Source of the DNA: Brevundimonas vitisensis
GTDB lineage: Bacteria > Pseudomonadota > Alphaproteobacteria > Caulobacterales > Caulobacteraceae
Direction of reading: 5' to 3'
Assembly (NCBI RefSeq): GCF_016656965.1
Contig: NZ_CP067977.1
Span: 62,001 to 126,000, forward strand
DNA length: 64,000 nt
Numbering within the stretch: the first letter of the stretch is position 1; every line of letters begins with the position of its first letter. A program made the translations under genes and the position numbers. Shown one piece after another: positions 1-8,640 of the stretch. The notes beneath the pieces are model-generated. The model worked only from the letters and a program-made list of their open reading frames with translations, was not told the DNA's origin and ran no database searches.

Positions 1-281
1 GGTCGCTGGAATGTGACCGGTGTCTGCGGATCCATCAAATCTGCGGCCATACCGGGATGCGGCGCGTGACAGCACCCGCCCGCACAAGCCGGCCCACAGT
101 CCGGGCAACCCGCACAATCGTCAGCGGGATCAGACGACGCAACGTCGGCGCAGATTGCGAGGTCGGGCGTTGGAGAGACGCAAACGTGGCTTGCCGCAGC
201 AGGCATGGCAAAGGTGACTGCCATCAACAGGATGGCGAATACCGCAAACCGTCGGGTGGTAACTGCAAGCCACTTCAGCAT
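1..281 (-). CDS. Cys-rich secreted protein, partial (runs off left edge)
   Basis: An open frame starts at the ATG at 279-281 and stays open to base 1, so about 93 N-terminal codons are visible and the C-terminus is missing. The start has a classic signal peptide: a K/R-containing N-region, a hydrophobic stretch FAVFAILLMAVTFA and cleavage after MPAAA. The mature part is very rich in cysteine (CAGCPDCGPACAGGCCH), followed by His residues and HPGM. Cys/His clusters of this sort suggest metal binding in the periplasm, but I recognise no family. There is no good Shine-Dalgarno sequence before the ATG; the signal peptide is the main reason for calling it a gene. The neighbour beyond the edge is unknown. 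Confidence 0.6.
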   Translation of the reverse strand, partial: MLKWLAVTTRRFAVFAILLMAVTFAMPAAASHVCVSPTPDLAICADVASSDPADDCAGCPDCGPACAGGCCHAPHPGMAADLMDPQTPVTFQR

Positions 282-410
282 GAGGTGCGCATAGCACTCG
301 TTTTGATCGAAAGCGATGCGGCAATCGCCCGGTCGCGCTTCTGCTGGGACACGCTTCAGGCAACACTGCCAGTCCTATGTAGGTGATGCGAGAGTTCTGA
401 AACGCCCCAA

Positions 411-460
411 TGTCCGCTTTGGGTCGGGAGCGGACGGTCGCCTGAGGGTGGAAAGCGGAC
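411..460. repeat. Dispersed GTCCGC/GCGGAC repeat, copy 1
   Basis: An imperfect palindrome at 411-435 (GTCCGCT ... AGCGGAC) is followed at 442-460 by CTGAGGGTGGAAAGCGGAC. The first part matches 40837-40860 at 23 of 24 positions. The second is identical to 40499-40517. The copies lie 40 kb apart, both beside small membrane-protein genes. No transposase is nearby. Confidence 0.6.
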
Positions 461-482
461 GCTACTCAGCTAAGGTTGTTTT

Positions 483-692
483 ATGGGGTTACCGACATTC
501 ATCGCGTATCTGCGGACCCTCGGTTGGAAGCTGTGGACGCTGACTGCTCTCATGTTGCTCGCCATATTCTTCTTCTTTGGCTGGCCGTACGGGCTGATCA
601 TCGTTCCCGTGGTCGGTCTCGCATTGATCCCCGCAGTGAGATTCGGAATGCGGGCGGAAGCTGCGAAGTCCAGGCCCACTGAAGAAAGGTAA
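483..692 (+). CDS. Small membrane protein, unknown function
   Basis: A 69-residue protein with two hydrophobic segments (about residues 17-33 and 36-50: TLTALMLLAIFFFFGW and LIIVPVVGLALIPAV) and a charged, probably cytoplasmic C-terminal tail. An AAGG sequence 7 nt before the ATG serves as ribosome binding site. It starts just after the dispersed repeat at 411-460 and stands alone. I do not recognise a family; similar small two-helix proteins are common near such repeats (compare 40567-40776). Confidence 0.6.
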   Translation: MGLPTFIAYLRTLGWKLWTLTALMLLAIFFFFGWPYGLIIVPVVGLALIPAVRFGMRAEAAKSRPTEER

Positions 693-767
693 AGTCCGCA
701 ATGGATCGGTAGCGGAGGGTCGCTGATGGGTGGCTAGCGGACCTACCGCGCTCTACGATCCAGCAGC

Positions 768-1021
768 ATGGCACAAGACCAGATTTCCGTTCAGCGACTA
801 ATGGATCGCTTCCGCGAAGCGTCGAAGGACCTTTTTGATCGGCACATTGATGCGAGTTTGTCGCCGACCGCTTTGGATGGGTTGAAAACACACTGTTCCT
901 CGTCATGGTGCTCAACTATTTCGACCTAGCCGCGAAAAAGGAAGTGGCGAGTCCCTGCGTCTGCGAGGCTGCTGATAGTCGTTGGGACCAGAGTTGGTAC
1001 CCACTCGCCGAGTTCTACTAA
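768..1021 (+). pseudogene. Probable frameshifted remnant of a small gene
   Basis: From the ATG at 768 one frame reads MAQDQISVQRLMDRF... and looks protein-like (amphipathic, charged) until about 850. The frame opening at 851 continues equally well (VADRFGWVENTLFLVMVLNY...) to the TAA at 1019-1021. Joining them needs one frameshift near 848-856. Neither half alone is convincing. This may be a decayed gene, a sequencing error, or chance. The rest of 693-1053 shows only degenerate GTCCGC/GCGGAC-like sequence. Confidence 0.3.
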
Positions 1022-1053
1022 GGTACTGTATAGTAACACTATCTCAGAAGAGG

Positions 1054-1143
<90 letters not shown>

Positions 1144-1231
1144 GCGGGGCCGAAGTCGCTTGGTCGAGCGAGGCGCGATGTCTAATGGCCCTTTCGCGCC
1201 GCCGCAAGCCCTGATTGGCGATGATTTCGCC

Positions 1232-2263
1232 TCAGCGCGCCTCCGGGATCAGGGCCTGATAGATCGGAGTGTTCCAGCGGTCGCCATCGACGTCATAGAC
1301 GACGAAGTCGCTGTCGAATTGCCAGTAGGTCCAGGCCCAGCCGCGGGCCTCTGCCGCGCGCGAGACGGCATCGGTCCAGGCCACGCGGTACTGCAGCTCA
1401 GCCTTGTCGTACACGCCGAACTCTCCCAGCAGGATGGGCCGGTCATGGCGCTGGCTCCAGGCCTCCACCTTGTCAAAATCGGCGGCCAAAGCCGCCCGAT
1501 CGGCCGGGCTGCCCCAGGCAATGCCCGTTTCCGGATTTTCGGGCGTCCAGGGGGCACCCTGATGCGTGAAAGCGAAGGGCAGGTAGTAGTGCACCGTCAC
1601 GATCAGATGGCGGTCGTCCTCCGGCAGGACCAGTTGATCCAGATAGTTCACATTGTTCCAGAAGATCGGACCGATGATGACGTTTCGCGTCGGATTGCTC
1701 TGACGAACCACGGCCAGCAGTTCGGGGTGCAGATCGTTCCAGAGCGGGTCTAGGGCCCGGTTCGGCTCGTTCAACAGCTCGAACACGACGGTGTTGGGCG
1801 CATCGCGGTACCGCTCTGCGATCTGGCTCCAGAAAGCCAGCAGCTTGGGCCGGCACGCCACCACGTCCTCGGCACAGGCATTGAAGTCGTGCTCGTCCAG
1901 GATGACGGTCAGGCCCTGAGCCAGAGCACCGGCGACGACCCGGTCCAGGGTCGCCAGCCAATCGGCATCCAGCCGGTTTTGCGAATCCATGTGCTCAAAC
2001 GCATGCAGGTTGACCCGCACGGTCTGGAAGCCGCCGTCCTTGATGATCTCGAAATGGCGCATCTCGAACCGGGGTTCGCCACGCCCGGTCCAGATCGGGT
2101 CGTATCCGATGATGTTGACCCCGCGCCCCATGGCCGCGACCTGATCGTCGGCATCGATCGGCACGAAGCCGGCAGGAACGGTCTGTTGATCCGAAGGGGT
2201 CGATGCGCAGGCGGCAAGCGCCAGGAAAACAGCGGCCAGTACGCCGTGAGCACGTTTCATCAT
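1232..2263 (-). CDS. GH5-family glycoside hydrolase, lipoprotein
   Basis: A 343-residue protein of glycoside hydrolase family 5 (cellulase/beta-mannanase-like TIM barrel). The start at 2263 (MMKRAHG) has GGGAGG four bases upstream; a longer in-frame start 66 nt earlier has no such site and would bury the signal. The N-terminus is a lipoprotein signal with lipobox LAAC. The family's acid/base Glu sits in ELLNEPN and the nucleophile Glu in ILLGEFGVY near the C-terminus; the conserved HxY-type motif TVHYYLPFAFTHQG lies between. It probably acts on beta-linked glucan or mannan from the outer envelope. The substrate cannot be told from sequence. It stands alone, beside tRNA-Ser. Confidence 0.88.
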   Translation of the reverse strand: MMKRAHGVLAAVFLALAACASTPSDQQTVPAGFVPIDADDQVAAMGRGVNIIGYDPIWTGRGEPRFEMRHFEIIKDGGFQTVRVNLHAFEHMDSQNRLDADWLATLDRVVAGALAQGLTVILDEHDFNACAEDVVACRPKLLAFWSQIAERYRDAPNTVVFELLNEPNRALDPLWNDLHPELLAVVRQSNPTRNVIIGPIFWNNVNYLDQLVLPEDDRHLIVTVHYYLPFAFTHQGAPWTPENPETGIAWGSPADRAALAADFDKVEAWSQRHDRPILLGEFGVYDKAELQYRVAWTDAVSRAAEARGWAWTYWQFDSDFVVYDVDGDRWNTPIYQALIPEAR

Positions 2264-2343
2264 ATTGCCTCCCGCCCGGTCACTGCCGGCTTCGACCCTA
2301 GATAGGCGCAGGAAAGACAGCGCTGTCAATCGCCTGATTGGCT

Positions 2344-3297
2344 TTACCTCAGCACCGGCAGCGCCAGGCCGGGGGCCTGGCCGTCCCGCGGATCTGCGCC
2401 GGTGAAGCGAAACAGTTCGGCAGGCCTGCCGCCCGTGCCGGTGGACAGGCGGCCCGTCGCCTCGACCAGACCGGTACGTTCGACGCCGCGGCGGAAATTC
2501 TGTTTGTGCAGGGGGACCCCCGCCACCGCTTCGGCGGCAATCTGCAGTCCTGACAGAGTGAACGTCTCGTCCATCAGATCGAACAGCACAGGCCGGTATT
2601 TCAGCTTGCTGCGCAGGCGCCCCAGGGCCGTGGCCAGGATGCGCCGGTGGTCCGAGGCCATGGAGCGACCCAGGGCGTGCCCTGGCGGCGGCCGATCCCG
2701 ATCGCGGGCGGACTCGGCAACCAGCCCGGCCTCGTACAGCAGTTCATACCGCTCCAGGACCCGGCCCTCGGCCCAGCGCGTTTCAGGCGACAGAGCGAAA
2801 AGGGCATCCGCCCGGCTGCGGCGGGCCGGGTCGGAGCCCGCCCACTGGTTCAGGCTATCACCCAGGCGATCCAGCACTGCCGGGCGACCGGTGCGCCAGT
2901 CTTCCCAAGGAAAGAAGTCGTTGATCGGAGACCAGCGGGCATCGGCGTCGGGCACTTCGGCCGCATCGACCGTCAGGGCCAGATAACCGACGGAGACCTC
3001 GCGGTTGCGTTCCGGGCCGGGCGTGGCCCGTGGCGAGCTGCGCCCGGCGTCCCCGAAGGTATAGAGCTGTTCGACATAACCCAGGCGGAACCCGGTCTGG
3101 GCGGTCACGAAGGCGCGCAGGGCCAGTTCGAAAGTGCGGTCCCGCACCGGGTCGAAGGGACCGAAGGGCAGAGCGGCCTCGGCTTGATGGCCTCCCTCGT
3201 CGCCGGGGGTGGTCAGCACGACGGCCTGACGGTCACGCAGGGCGATGACCACTGCCGACAGGCCGATCCGAACGCCGATCTCGCCCGCCTGCGCCAT
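2344..3297 (-). CDS. Nudix-domain transcriptional regulator, NrtR-like
   Basis: A 317-residue protein with an N-terminal Nudix-like domain (about 1-150) and a C-terminal winged-helix region (about 230-300) containing LHKQNFRRGVERTGLVEATG, typical of NrtR-type regulators. The Nudix box is degenerate: the REUxEExGU core is replaced by LALRAFVTAQTGF, so sensing of ADP-ribose-like ligands is more likely than hydrolysis. NrtR proteins control NAD metabolism genes; here no NAD gene is adjacent, so the target is unknown. It begins 3 nt after the end of the HD hydrolase gene and is surely cotranscribed with it. Confidence 0.78.
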   Translation of the reverse strand: MAQAGEIGVRIGLSAVVIALRDRQAVVLTTPGDEGGHQAEAALPFGPFDPVRDRTFELALRAFVTAQTGFRLGYVEQLYTFGDAGRSSPRATPGPERNREVSVGYLALTVDAAEVPDADARWSPINDFFPWEDWRTGRPAVLDRLGDSLNQWAGSDPARRSRADALFALSPETRWAEGRVLERYELLYEAGLVAESARDRDRPPPGHALGRSMASDHRRILATALGRLRSKLKYRPVLFDLMDETFTLSGLQIAAEAVAGVPLHKQNFRRGVERTGLVEATGRLSTGTGGRPAELFRFTGADPRDGQAPGLALPVLR

Positions 3298-3300
3298 CGA

Positions 3301-3984
3301 CTATTCCGTATGCCAGGCGTCGGGACCCGGCAGCAGGCCGACGGCCTCGGCCAGGACGCGATACCGTTCCAGATAGCGGGCCTGAGCGATCGGGGCAGGC
3401 AGCGGATCGATAATCAGATCATAGCCGGGCGGTGGGGACCCGAAGAAGCCCAGTGCTTCCTTGGCACTGAACCCGGCCAGTTGCGTGGCCTCGAAATAGG
3501 CGCAGGCTTTGTCGGCACTCTTGATCAGCTTCTTGATCGGCTGAGGCGTTTTGGGCGGCAGTCCGAACCGGACATGGATGGCGTCTTCCAGCCGTGCCTC
3601 GAAGGACTTGTAGCTGACGCCCAGCGCGGCCTTGAACGGCGAGATCATGTCGCCGATGACGTATTCGGAAGCATCGTGCAGCAGTGCTGCCAGACGCCAT
3701 TTCGGCTCCAGCCCCGGCTTGATGTGGGCGGCGATCTCCTCAACGACGCAGGAATGCTGGGCCACCGAAAAAGCGTGTTCGCCGGTCGTCTGGCCGTTCC
3801 AGCGGGCGACGCGGGCCAGGCCGTGAGCGATGTCCTCGATTTCGATATCGAAGGGCGAAGGGTCGAGCAGATCGAGGCGGCGGCCGGACAGCATGCGCTG
3901 CCAGGCTCTGGGAGCTTTGTCGGAAGAGGTGGAGCGCGGGGCCAAAGGTCTGTCCTGGTGGCGACGGCAGGTCAGGTGACCCAT
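3301..3984 (-). CDS. HD-domain hydrolase (YfbR-like phosphohydrolase)
   Basis: A 227-residue protein of the HD metal-dependent phosphohydrolase superfamily. The metal-binding pattern is visible: EHAFSVAQHSCVVEE supplies histidines, LLHDASEYVIGD gives the HD pair, and SADKACAYFE supplies the later Asp. This layout resembles the YfbR group of 5'-nucleotidases, but substrate is an inference. The first about 30 residues look weakly conserved and no clear ribosome binding site marks the ATG at 3984, so the true start may lie downstream (for example M31 at 3894). It is the first gene of a two-gene unit with the Nudix regulator. Confidence 0.82.
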   Translation of the reverse strand: MGHLTCRRHQDRPLAPRSTSSDKAPRAWQRMLSGRRLDLLDPSPFDIEIEDIAHGLARVARWNGQTTGEHAFSVAQHSCVVEEIAAHIKPGLEPKWRLAALLHDASEYVIGDMISPFKAALGVSYKSFEARLEDAIHVRFGLPPKTPQPIKKLIKSADKACAYFEATQLAGFSAKEALGFFGSPPPGYDLIIDPLPAPIAQARYLERYRVLAEAVGLLPGPDAWHTE

Positions 3985-4022
3985 CAGGGCGCGGCGATCA
4001 AGGGTAAGAGTGGCGATCGGGA

Positions 4023-4868
4023 CTATTCGCCCACATTCAGCGTCACCAGATCCTTGGCCGCATCCATGATGGGATCGCCGTCGCGGTCCTTGGTACGAAC
4101 GGTCGCCACGACGATCGGGCCGTTGATCGGGCCACGGGCCTCATAACCCACCAGCCGCCACCTCGCCTGAGACGGCCGGTCGTCAGTCAGAATCCAGGTG
4201 GCGCGGGTCGATTCGCCGCCCGCACGGGTGCGGACCTCGGTGCCGTCGCCCTGGGTTTGAAGCGCGACGCTGCCCTGGCCGGACGCGACCTCTACCTGCC
4301 CAGCCGAGTCGTCGGCCTTAATGCTGATGCCGCCGATGCGGACATTGGCGGTCTCGCCCTCGGTGACAATGCTCATTCCCGGCAGGCGCACGGTGGCGTC
4401 ATCGCCCTTGGCCTGAATGGTGACGCCGGGTGCCTGAACCGTCGCGGTGTCGCCCTCGGGGCCCGGCGCAGTCGTCTGGGCAGGCGCAGCGGCGGCGTTC
4501 GTCGGCATCGACGGCGGCATATCCCGCCTCAGCCTGCTCTCGAACTGGGCCAGGACGCCGTCGACCGTTTCGTCATCCAACCGCACCAGATGCAGGGAGA
4601 CCTCGGCACCGCGTGGCCCGCCATAGGTGCAGATGGTCCCGCCAGCCTGAGCCGATCCCTTGCGGGTCAGGGGGCCCAGCGTCTGGGGACACTGCAGGCT
4701 TTCGACCACCCGTAGGACACCGCGCCCATCGTCATCGCTGCGGGTCGAGGAGATGCGGACGCTGGACTCGCCGTCGCAGCCGGCAGCCGTCAGTGCCAGC
4801 AGCAGCGCAATCGACATTCCGCCGACAGCTCGGGATTTCAGGACAGGACGGGGCATCGTCTTTTCCAT
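4023..4868 (-). CDS. Lipoprotein with three tandem 16-residue repeats
   Basis: A 281-residue protein, unknown family. AGGGA lies 5 nt before the ATG at 4868. The N-terminus is a lipoprotein signal (LLALTAAGC). The middle (about residues 138-187) has three tandem 16-residue units of pattern G(D/E)xAxVRxxGxSIxxx: GDTATVQAPGVTIQAK, GDDATVRLPGMSIVTE, GETANVRIGGISIKAD, with a fourth degenerate unit after. Such periodic G-x-V-x-I sequence suggests stacked beta-strands. The flanking parts (CTYGGPRGAEVSL...; ATWILTDDRPSQARW...) form a globular shell conserved enough to be functional. It follows the MoxR-type ATPase by 89 nt on the same strand. Confidence 0.8.
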   Translation of the reverse strand: MEKTMPRPVLKSRAVGGMSIALLLALTAAGCDGESSVRISSTRSDDDGRGVLRVVESLQCPQTLGPLTRKGSAQAGGTICTYGGPRGAEVSLHLVRLDDETVDGVLAQFESRLRRDMPPSMPTNAAAAPAQTTAPGPEGDTATVQAPGVTIQAKGDDATVRLPGMSIVTEGETANVRIGGISIKADDSAGQVEVASGQGSVALQTQGDGTEVRTRAGGESTRATWILTDDRPSQARWRLVGYEARGPINGPIVVATVRTKDRDGDPIMDAAKDLVTLNVGE

Positions 4869-4957
4869 TACGTCCCTATCCTGCGCCTGCTTTCGCCGTA
4901 ATCCAGTGAAATCGCGGTAACGGCCCTGACGAAACCTGTTCGATGACCTTCGAATGG

Positions 4958-5830
4958 TCAACCGCCGGGGCGTGCGCCCTCTCGCCGGTTCAAAAAGGCC
5001 AGGCGTTCGAACAGGTGCACGTCCTGCTCGTTCTTCAGCAGCGCTCCGTGCAGGGGCGGGATCAGCTTGTTCGGCGACCGCTCGCGCAGCGTTTCCGGAT
5101 CGATGTCGTCGACCAGCAGCAGTTTCAGCCAGTCCAGCAGTTCGGATGTCGATGGCTTCTTCTTCAGGCCCGGCGTGTCGCGGATTTCGTAGAAGGTTTT
5201 CAGTGCGGAGGCGACGAGGCGCGGCTTGATGCCCGGGAAGTGGACCTCGACGATCGACTGCATGGTCTCGGCGTCGGGAAAGCGGATGTAGTGGAAGAAG
5301 CAGCGGCGCAGGAAGGCGTCCGGCAGCTCCTTTTCGTTGTTGGAGGTGATGATGACGATCGGGCGCACCTGGGCCTTGATGGTCTCGTCCGTCTCCTGGA
5401 CGAAGAACTCCATCCGATCCAGTTCCTGAAGCAGGTCGTTCGGGAACTCGATGTCGGCCTTGTCGATCTCGTCGATCAGCAGGACGGGGCGGACCGGGGC
5501 GGTGAAGGCCTCCCACAGCTTGCCGGGCTTCAGATAGTTGCGCACGTCGTGGACGCGGGCCTCACCCAGCTGGCTGTCCCGCAGGCGGCTGACGGCGTCG
5601 TAGTCATAGAGCCCCTGATGGGCCTTGGTGGTCGACTTGATGTGCCAGGTGATCAGCGGTGCGCCCAGAGCCTCGGCCAACTCAAAGGCCAGGACGGTCT
5701 TGCCGGTGCCGGGCTCGCCCTTGATCAGCAGGGGCCGCTCCAGGGCGATGGCCGCATTGACCGCGATCTTCAGATCGTCGGTGGCGATATAGGTCGAGGC
5801 ACCGTCGAAACGGTCGGTCGTGCGCGGCAT
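4958..5830 (-). CDS. MoxR/CoxD-type AAA+ ATPase
   Basis: A 290-residue AAA+ ATPase. Walker A GEPGTGKT is at residues 38-45, Walker B is VLLIDEIDK, the sensor-1 region is IITSNNEKELPDAFLRRC with the arginine-finger arginines. GGAG lies 7 nt before the ATG. Length and sequence fit the CoxD branch of MoxR ATPases, which act as chaperones that insert cofactors or mature partner proteins, normally with a von Willebrand factor A (CoxE-like) protein encoded directly downstream. Here the next gene is the repeat lipoprotein at 4023-4868 and no VWA gene is present in the window. Confidence 0.88.
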   Translation of the reverse strand: MPRTTDRFDGASTYIATDDLKIAVNAAIALERPLLIKGEPGTGKTVLAFELAEALGAPLITWHIKSTTKAHQGLYDYDAVSRLRDSQLGEARVHDVRNYLKPGKLWEAFTAPVRPVLLIDEIDKADIEFPNDLLQELDRMEFFVQETDETIKAQVRPIVIITSNNEKELPDAFLRRCFFHYIRFPDAETMQSIVEVHFPGIKPRLVASALKTFYEIRDTPGLKKKPSTSELLDWLKLLLVDDIDPETLRERSPNKLIPPLHGALLKNEQDVHLFERLAFLNRREGARPGG

Positions 5831-5925
5831 GGACGGCTCCGTGGCGAGTTGCCTTCAGGGGTTAGCGAAGCAGGCCGACGTTAACAACGATCATGTTGCA
5901 CTGACGTCTCTGTCCGTGAAGCGGA

Positions 5926-6063
5926 AAGGCCCCCTCCACCGCTCCGCGGTCCCCCTCCCCATCAGAGATGGGGAGGAGAGGTGTACCCTCTGTCTCATCC
6001 CTGTTCGCCGAACGCGGATCGGGAGGTGGCGCGGCTCGGCTTCGCGCCGTGACGGAGGGGTCT
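5926..6063. repeat. GC-rich composite intergenic repeat
   Basis: The gap between the MoxR ATPase and alr contains CCCCTCCACCGCTCCGCGG followed by CCCCTCCCCATC/GATGGGGAGG (a hairpin at about 5951-5976), and ends with a GTGACGGAGGGGTC half that mirrors the opening block. This looks like the palindromic intergenic units scattered in Caulobacterales genomes. It may also end transcription of neither flanking gene, since no T-tract is present. Confidence 0.45.
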
Positions 6064-6066
6064 TGC

Positions 6067-7104
6067 TTAGCCCACGTATCGGCGCGCGACGCGGGCGGTG
6101 ACGGAGGTCAGCAGTTCATAGGCGATGGTGCCGGCGGCGGTGGCGGCGTCGTCGAGGCTGCGGTTCGGGCCGAAAAGCTCGGCGGTGTCGCCCAGGGTGG
6201 CCTCCGCTTCGGTGACGTCGATGGCGATGACGTCCATGGAGACGCGGCCCAGCAGCGGGCAGAGGGTCCCGTTCAGCCAGACGGCACCCAGGGGGCTGTT
6301 GGAGCGGGCCACCCCGTCGGCATAGCCGGAGGCGCACAGGGCGATGCGGCGGGGCGTGGCAGCGACATAGCCACGCGAATAGCCGACGCTTTCGCCCGCC
6401 GGGACGTCGCGGATCTGAAGGATCTGGGCCGTCAGGGTGGCGACGGGTTTCAAGCGCGCATCGGGCCGTCCTTCGGGGCCGCCGCCGTACAGGCAGATGC
6501 CGGGGCGCACGGCATCGAAGGCGTAGTCGGGGCCCAGGAAGCAACCACCGGAATTGGCAAAGGACCGCAGGGCACCGGGATAGCGGGCCGCGACGGCGGC
6601 GAAGGCGTCACGCTGTCGCGCATTCATCGGCTGGGCCGGATCGTCGGCGCAGGCCAGATGGCTCATGACCAGGGCCAGGCCTTCGAAGGGTTCGGGCGCG
6701 TCCTCGGGCCGGAAGCCCAGGCGGTTCATGCCGGTGTCGATCTGCAATCCGCAGGGGCCGCCGCCCGCGGCCTGCCAGTCAGACAACTGATCGGCGTGGT
6801 TGAGGATGGGACGCAAATCCGCCTGGGTCAGGGCCGTGGCCGTCCCGCGCACGCAGCCGTCCAGCACATAGATGACAGGGGCCGGGCCGACGGCCTCGCG
6901 CAGGGTTACGCCCTCGGCCGCGCGAGCGACGAACAGGGTGTCGGCCCCCTCGGCCAGCAGCCGCCGGGCACAGGCAACGGCCCCCAGGCCATAGCTGTCG
7001 GCCTTGACCACAGGATGGACGGGCACACCGGTGGCAGCCTTCAGCGCATGGAAATTGTGCGCGAGCGCGTTCAGGTCGACGGTCAGTGTGGCCAGGGCAG
7101 TCAT
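6067..7104 (-). CDS. alr: Alanine racemase
   Basis: A 345-residue fold-type III PLP enzyme that makes D-alanine for peptidoglycan. The PLP lysine lies in VVKADSYGLG, the catalytic tyrosine region is CASGYADGVARSN, and RVSMDVIAID is the conserved C-terminal signature. I choose ATG 7104 (AAGG 6 nt upstream) over a TTG 18 nt earlier. It lies 30 nt behind rnhB on the same strand and probably shares its transcript. Confidence 0.93.
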   Translation of the reverse strand: MTALATLTVDLNALAHNFHALKAATGVPVHPVVKADSYGLGAVACARRLLAEGADTLFVARAAEGVTLREAVGPAPVIYVLDGCVRGTATALTQADLRPILNHADQLSDWQAAGGGPCGLQIDTGMNRLGFRPEDAPEPFEGLALVMSHLACADDPAQPMNARQRDAFAAVAARYPGALRSFANSGGCFLGPDYAFDAVRPGICLYGGGPEGRPDARLKPVATLTAQILQIRDVPAGESVGYSRGYVAATPRRIALCASGYADGVARSNSPLGAVWLNGTLCPLLGRVSMDVIAIDVTEAEATLGDTAELFGPNRSLDDAATAAGTIAYELLTSVTARVARRYVG

Positions 7105-7134
7105 CTGGGCCTTATGCCGCAATGATCTTGCGGT

Positions 7135-7797
7135 TCAACGGGATTCTGAACCGATCTCGGCCGATCGTGCGGTCAGCGCCCGTATGGGAGCCCAGCTGAG
7201 GCGGTGGGCGGGGCAGGGACCCAGGGTGTGCAGGGCCGCGACATGGACGGCGGCGTGATAGCCCTTGTGCCCGGCAAAGCCATAGCCGGGGTATTCGGCG
7301 TCCAGTTCGATCATCAACCGGTCGCGGGCGGTCTTGGCCAGTATGGAGGCCGCCGCGATCGACAGGGACAGGCCGTCGCCGCCGACCACGGTGCGCACCG
7401 GGCAGGGCAGGGCAAAGGCATGGTTGCCGTCCACCAGGGCGGCGACGGGGGCAATCGACAGCGCCTCGATCGCCCGGCACATGGCCACGCCGGTAGCCTT
7501 GAGAATGTTCAGGCTGTCGATCTCCTGGACCGAGGCAAAGCCGACGCCCCAGGCCAGGGCGCGGGCCTTGATCTCGATCTCCAGCCGCTCGCGCGCCCTG
7601 GCGGTCAGGGCTTTGGAATCGTCGATGCCCGGCGGCAGGTCGTCGGGGTTCAGGATGACCGCCGCCGCCGACACCGGCCCAGCCCACGGTCCCCGCCCCG
7701 CCTCGTCCACACCGCAGACGAGCCCGCCAAAAGCCAGCTGTGCAGCCGTTTCCAGATCCAGCGACGGGCCGGGGTGGTCGGGCTTGGCGGAAGTCAT
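7135..7797 (-). CDS. rnhB: Ribonuclease HII
   Basis: A 220-residue type 2 RNase H that removes ribonucleotides and RNA primers from RNA-DNA hybrids. The signature [13 protein letters not shown] carries the first two catalytic acids (D, E), IDDSKAL follows, VDGNHAF and [13 protein letters not shown] carry later active-site residues, and [15 protein letters not shown] is the typical C-terminal motif. The ATG at 7797 (MTSAKPD) is preferred; the upstream extension to 7881 is poorly protein-like. Confidence 0.93.
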   Translation of the reverse strand: MTSAKPDHPGPSLDLETAAQLAFGGLVCGVDEAGRGPWAGPVSAAAVILNPDDLPPGIDDSKALTARARERLEIEIKARALAWGVGFASVQEIDSLNILKATGVAMCRAIEALSIAPVAALVDGNHAFALPCPVRTVVGGDGLSLSIAAASILAKTARDRLMIELDAEYPGYGFAGHKGYHAAVHVAALHTLGPCPAHRLSWAPIRALTARSAEIGSESR

Positions 7798-7959
7798 GAG
7801 GGCAAGCCCATGTCGGTTATGACGGGGTGTGTGGATGAACACATTGGGAGGGTCATAAGCTGATCCTGATCGGACAGCCAACCTAGACAGGGCGCTGTCG
7901 CTATGGCGAGCAGCAAGCTAGTTTTGCTAATGGTGTCGCAGAGGCTGGGAGGGTTGCCA

Positions 7960-8577
7960 ATGATCGGTCGTTTAGGCGCAGCGATGCTCGTTATTCTGGC
8001 CGGAGCGTCCCCAGCAACAGCTGGCCCAGGGACGTGTCTCGCCATCGCTAACGACATAGAGCGTGGACATTCCGTCCTCGTGCGCCTTCATGTCGGCGAG
8101 GCCGGAACGATTGAGAGTCGTGAAGCGGAGTGGATTCTTGCGGCCCCTGGATCGGATCTGAGCCGGGGACTGTCCGTGAAGCTTGGGTATGTGGCACAGG
8201 TCAGCGAGGGGCTTGGACCCGTCACCTCCGTGACCCTGAACTATTCCAGCCAGAACGGCTCCGGCCTTCCGGCAAGGGCGACCGGCTCTCTTGAATATGC
8301 ATCGGGACGGCGCTGGACCGCACCGTTCCAAGGCTTCATGGGTCTTGGCCTCGCCCAACTGAGTGTCAAGACGCCATGGGGCGGCCGGCTGAACCCAGAA
8401 CTGACCGAGTCCATCGAGTCGGCCAGCCGGGTCACCGTGGCAATCAGAGGCCCCAACGGTGCCGCTCTGCAGTCTGTCGTGCTGGATCCTTCCGATCTGG
8501 CATCCCGCGACCGATTGCTGTCGGAGGCCAGCGCCGAAGCCGAACAGCGGGCGGCTGCGCCTCAGTCGTGCAGCTAG
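7960..8577 (+). CDS. Secreted protein, unknown function
   Basis: A 205-residue protein starting MIGRLGAAMLVILAGASPATAG, a signal peptide cleaved after ATA. GGGAGGG lies 6 nt before the ATG, which decides this start over one 57 nt upstream. The mature protein is rich in Ser, Gly and beta-prone segments and ends with a Glu/Ala-rich tail and CS. I recognise no domain. It points toward the FGE-like gene on the other strand. Confidence 0.7.
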   Translation: MIGRLGAAMLVILAGASPATAGPGTCLAIANDIERGHSVLVRLHVGEAGTIESREAEWILAAPGSDLSRGLSVKLGYVAQVSEGLGPVTSVTLNYSSQNGSGLPARATGSLEYASGRRWTAPFQGFMGLGLAQLSVKTPWGGRLNPELTESIESASRVTVAIRGPNGAALQSVVLDPSDLASRDRLLSEASAEAEQRAAAPQSCS

Positions 8578-8640
8578 GGGCACCGACATCAGCGGTCGTT
8601 TGCTGGTGCCTAAGGCCGGATCCGGCGGCCTAGCCCTTGA

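Noticed and set aside
2647..4146. Plus-strand frame of 499 codons, and the similar one at 5968-7125
   Set aside because: Antisense to the Nudix/HD genes and to alr; Gly/Arg/Gln-rich shadow sequence.
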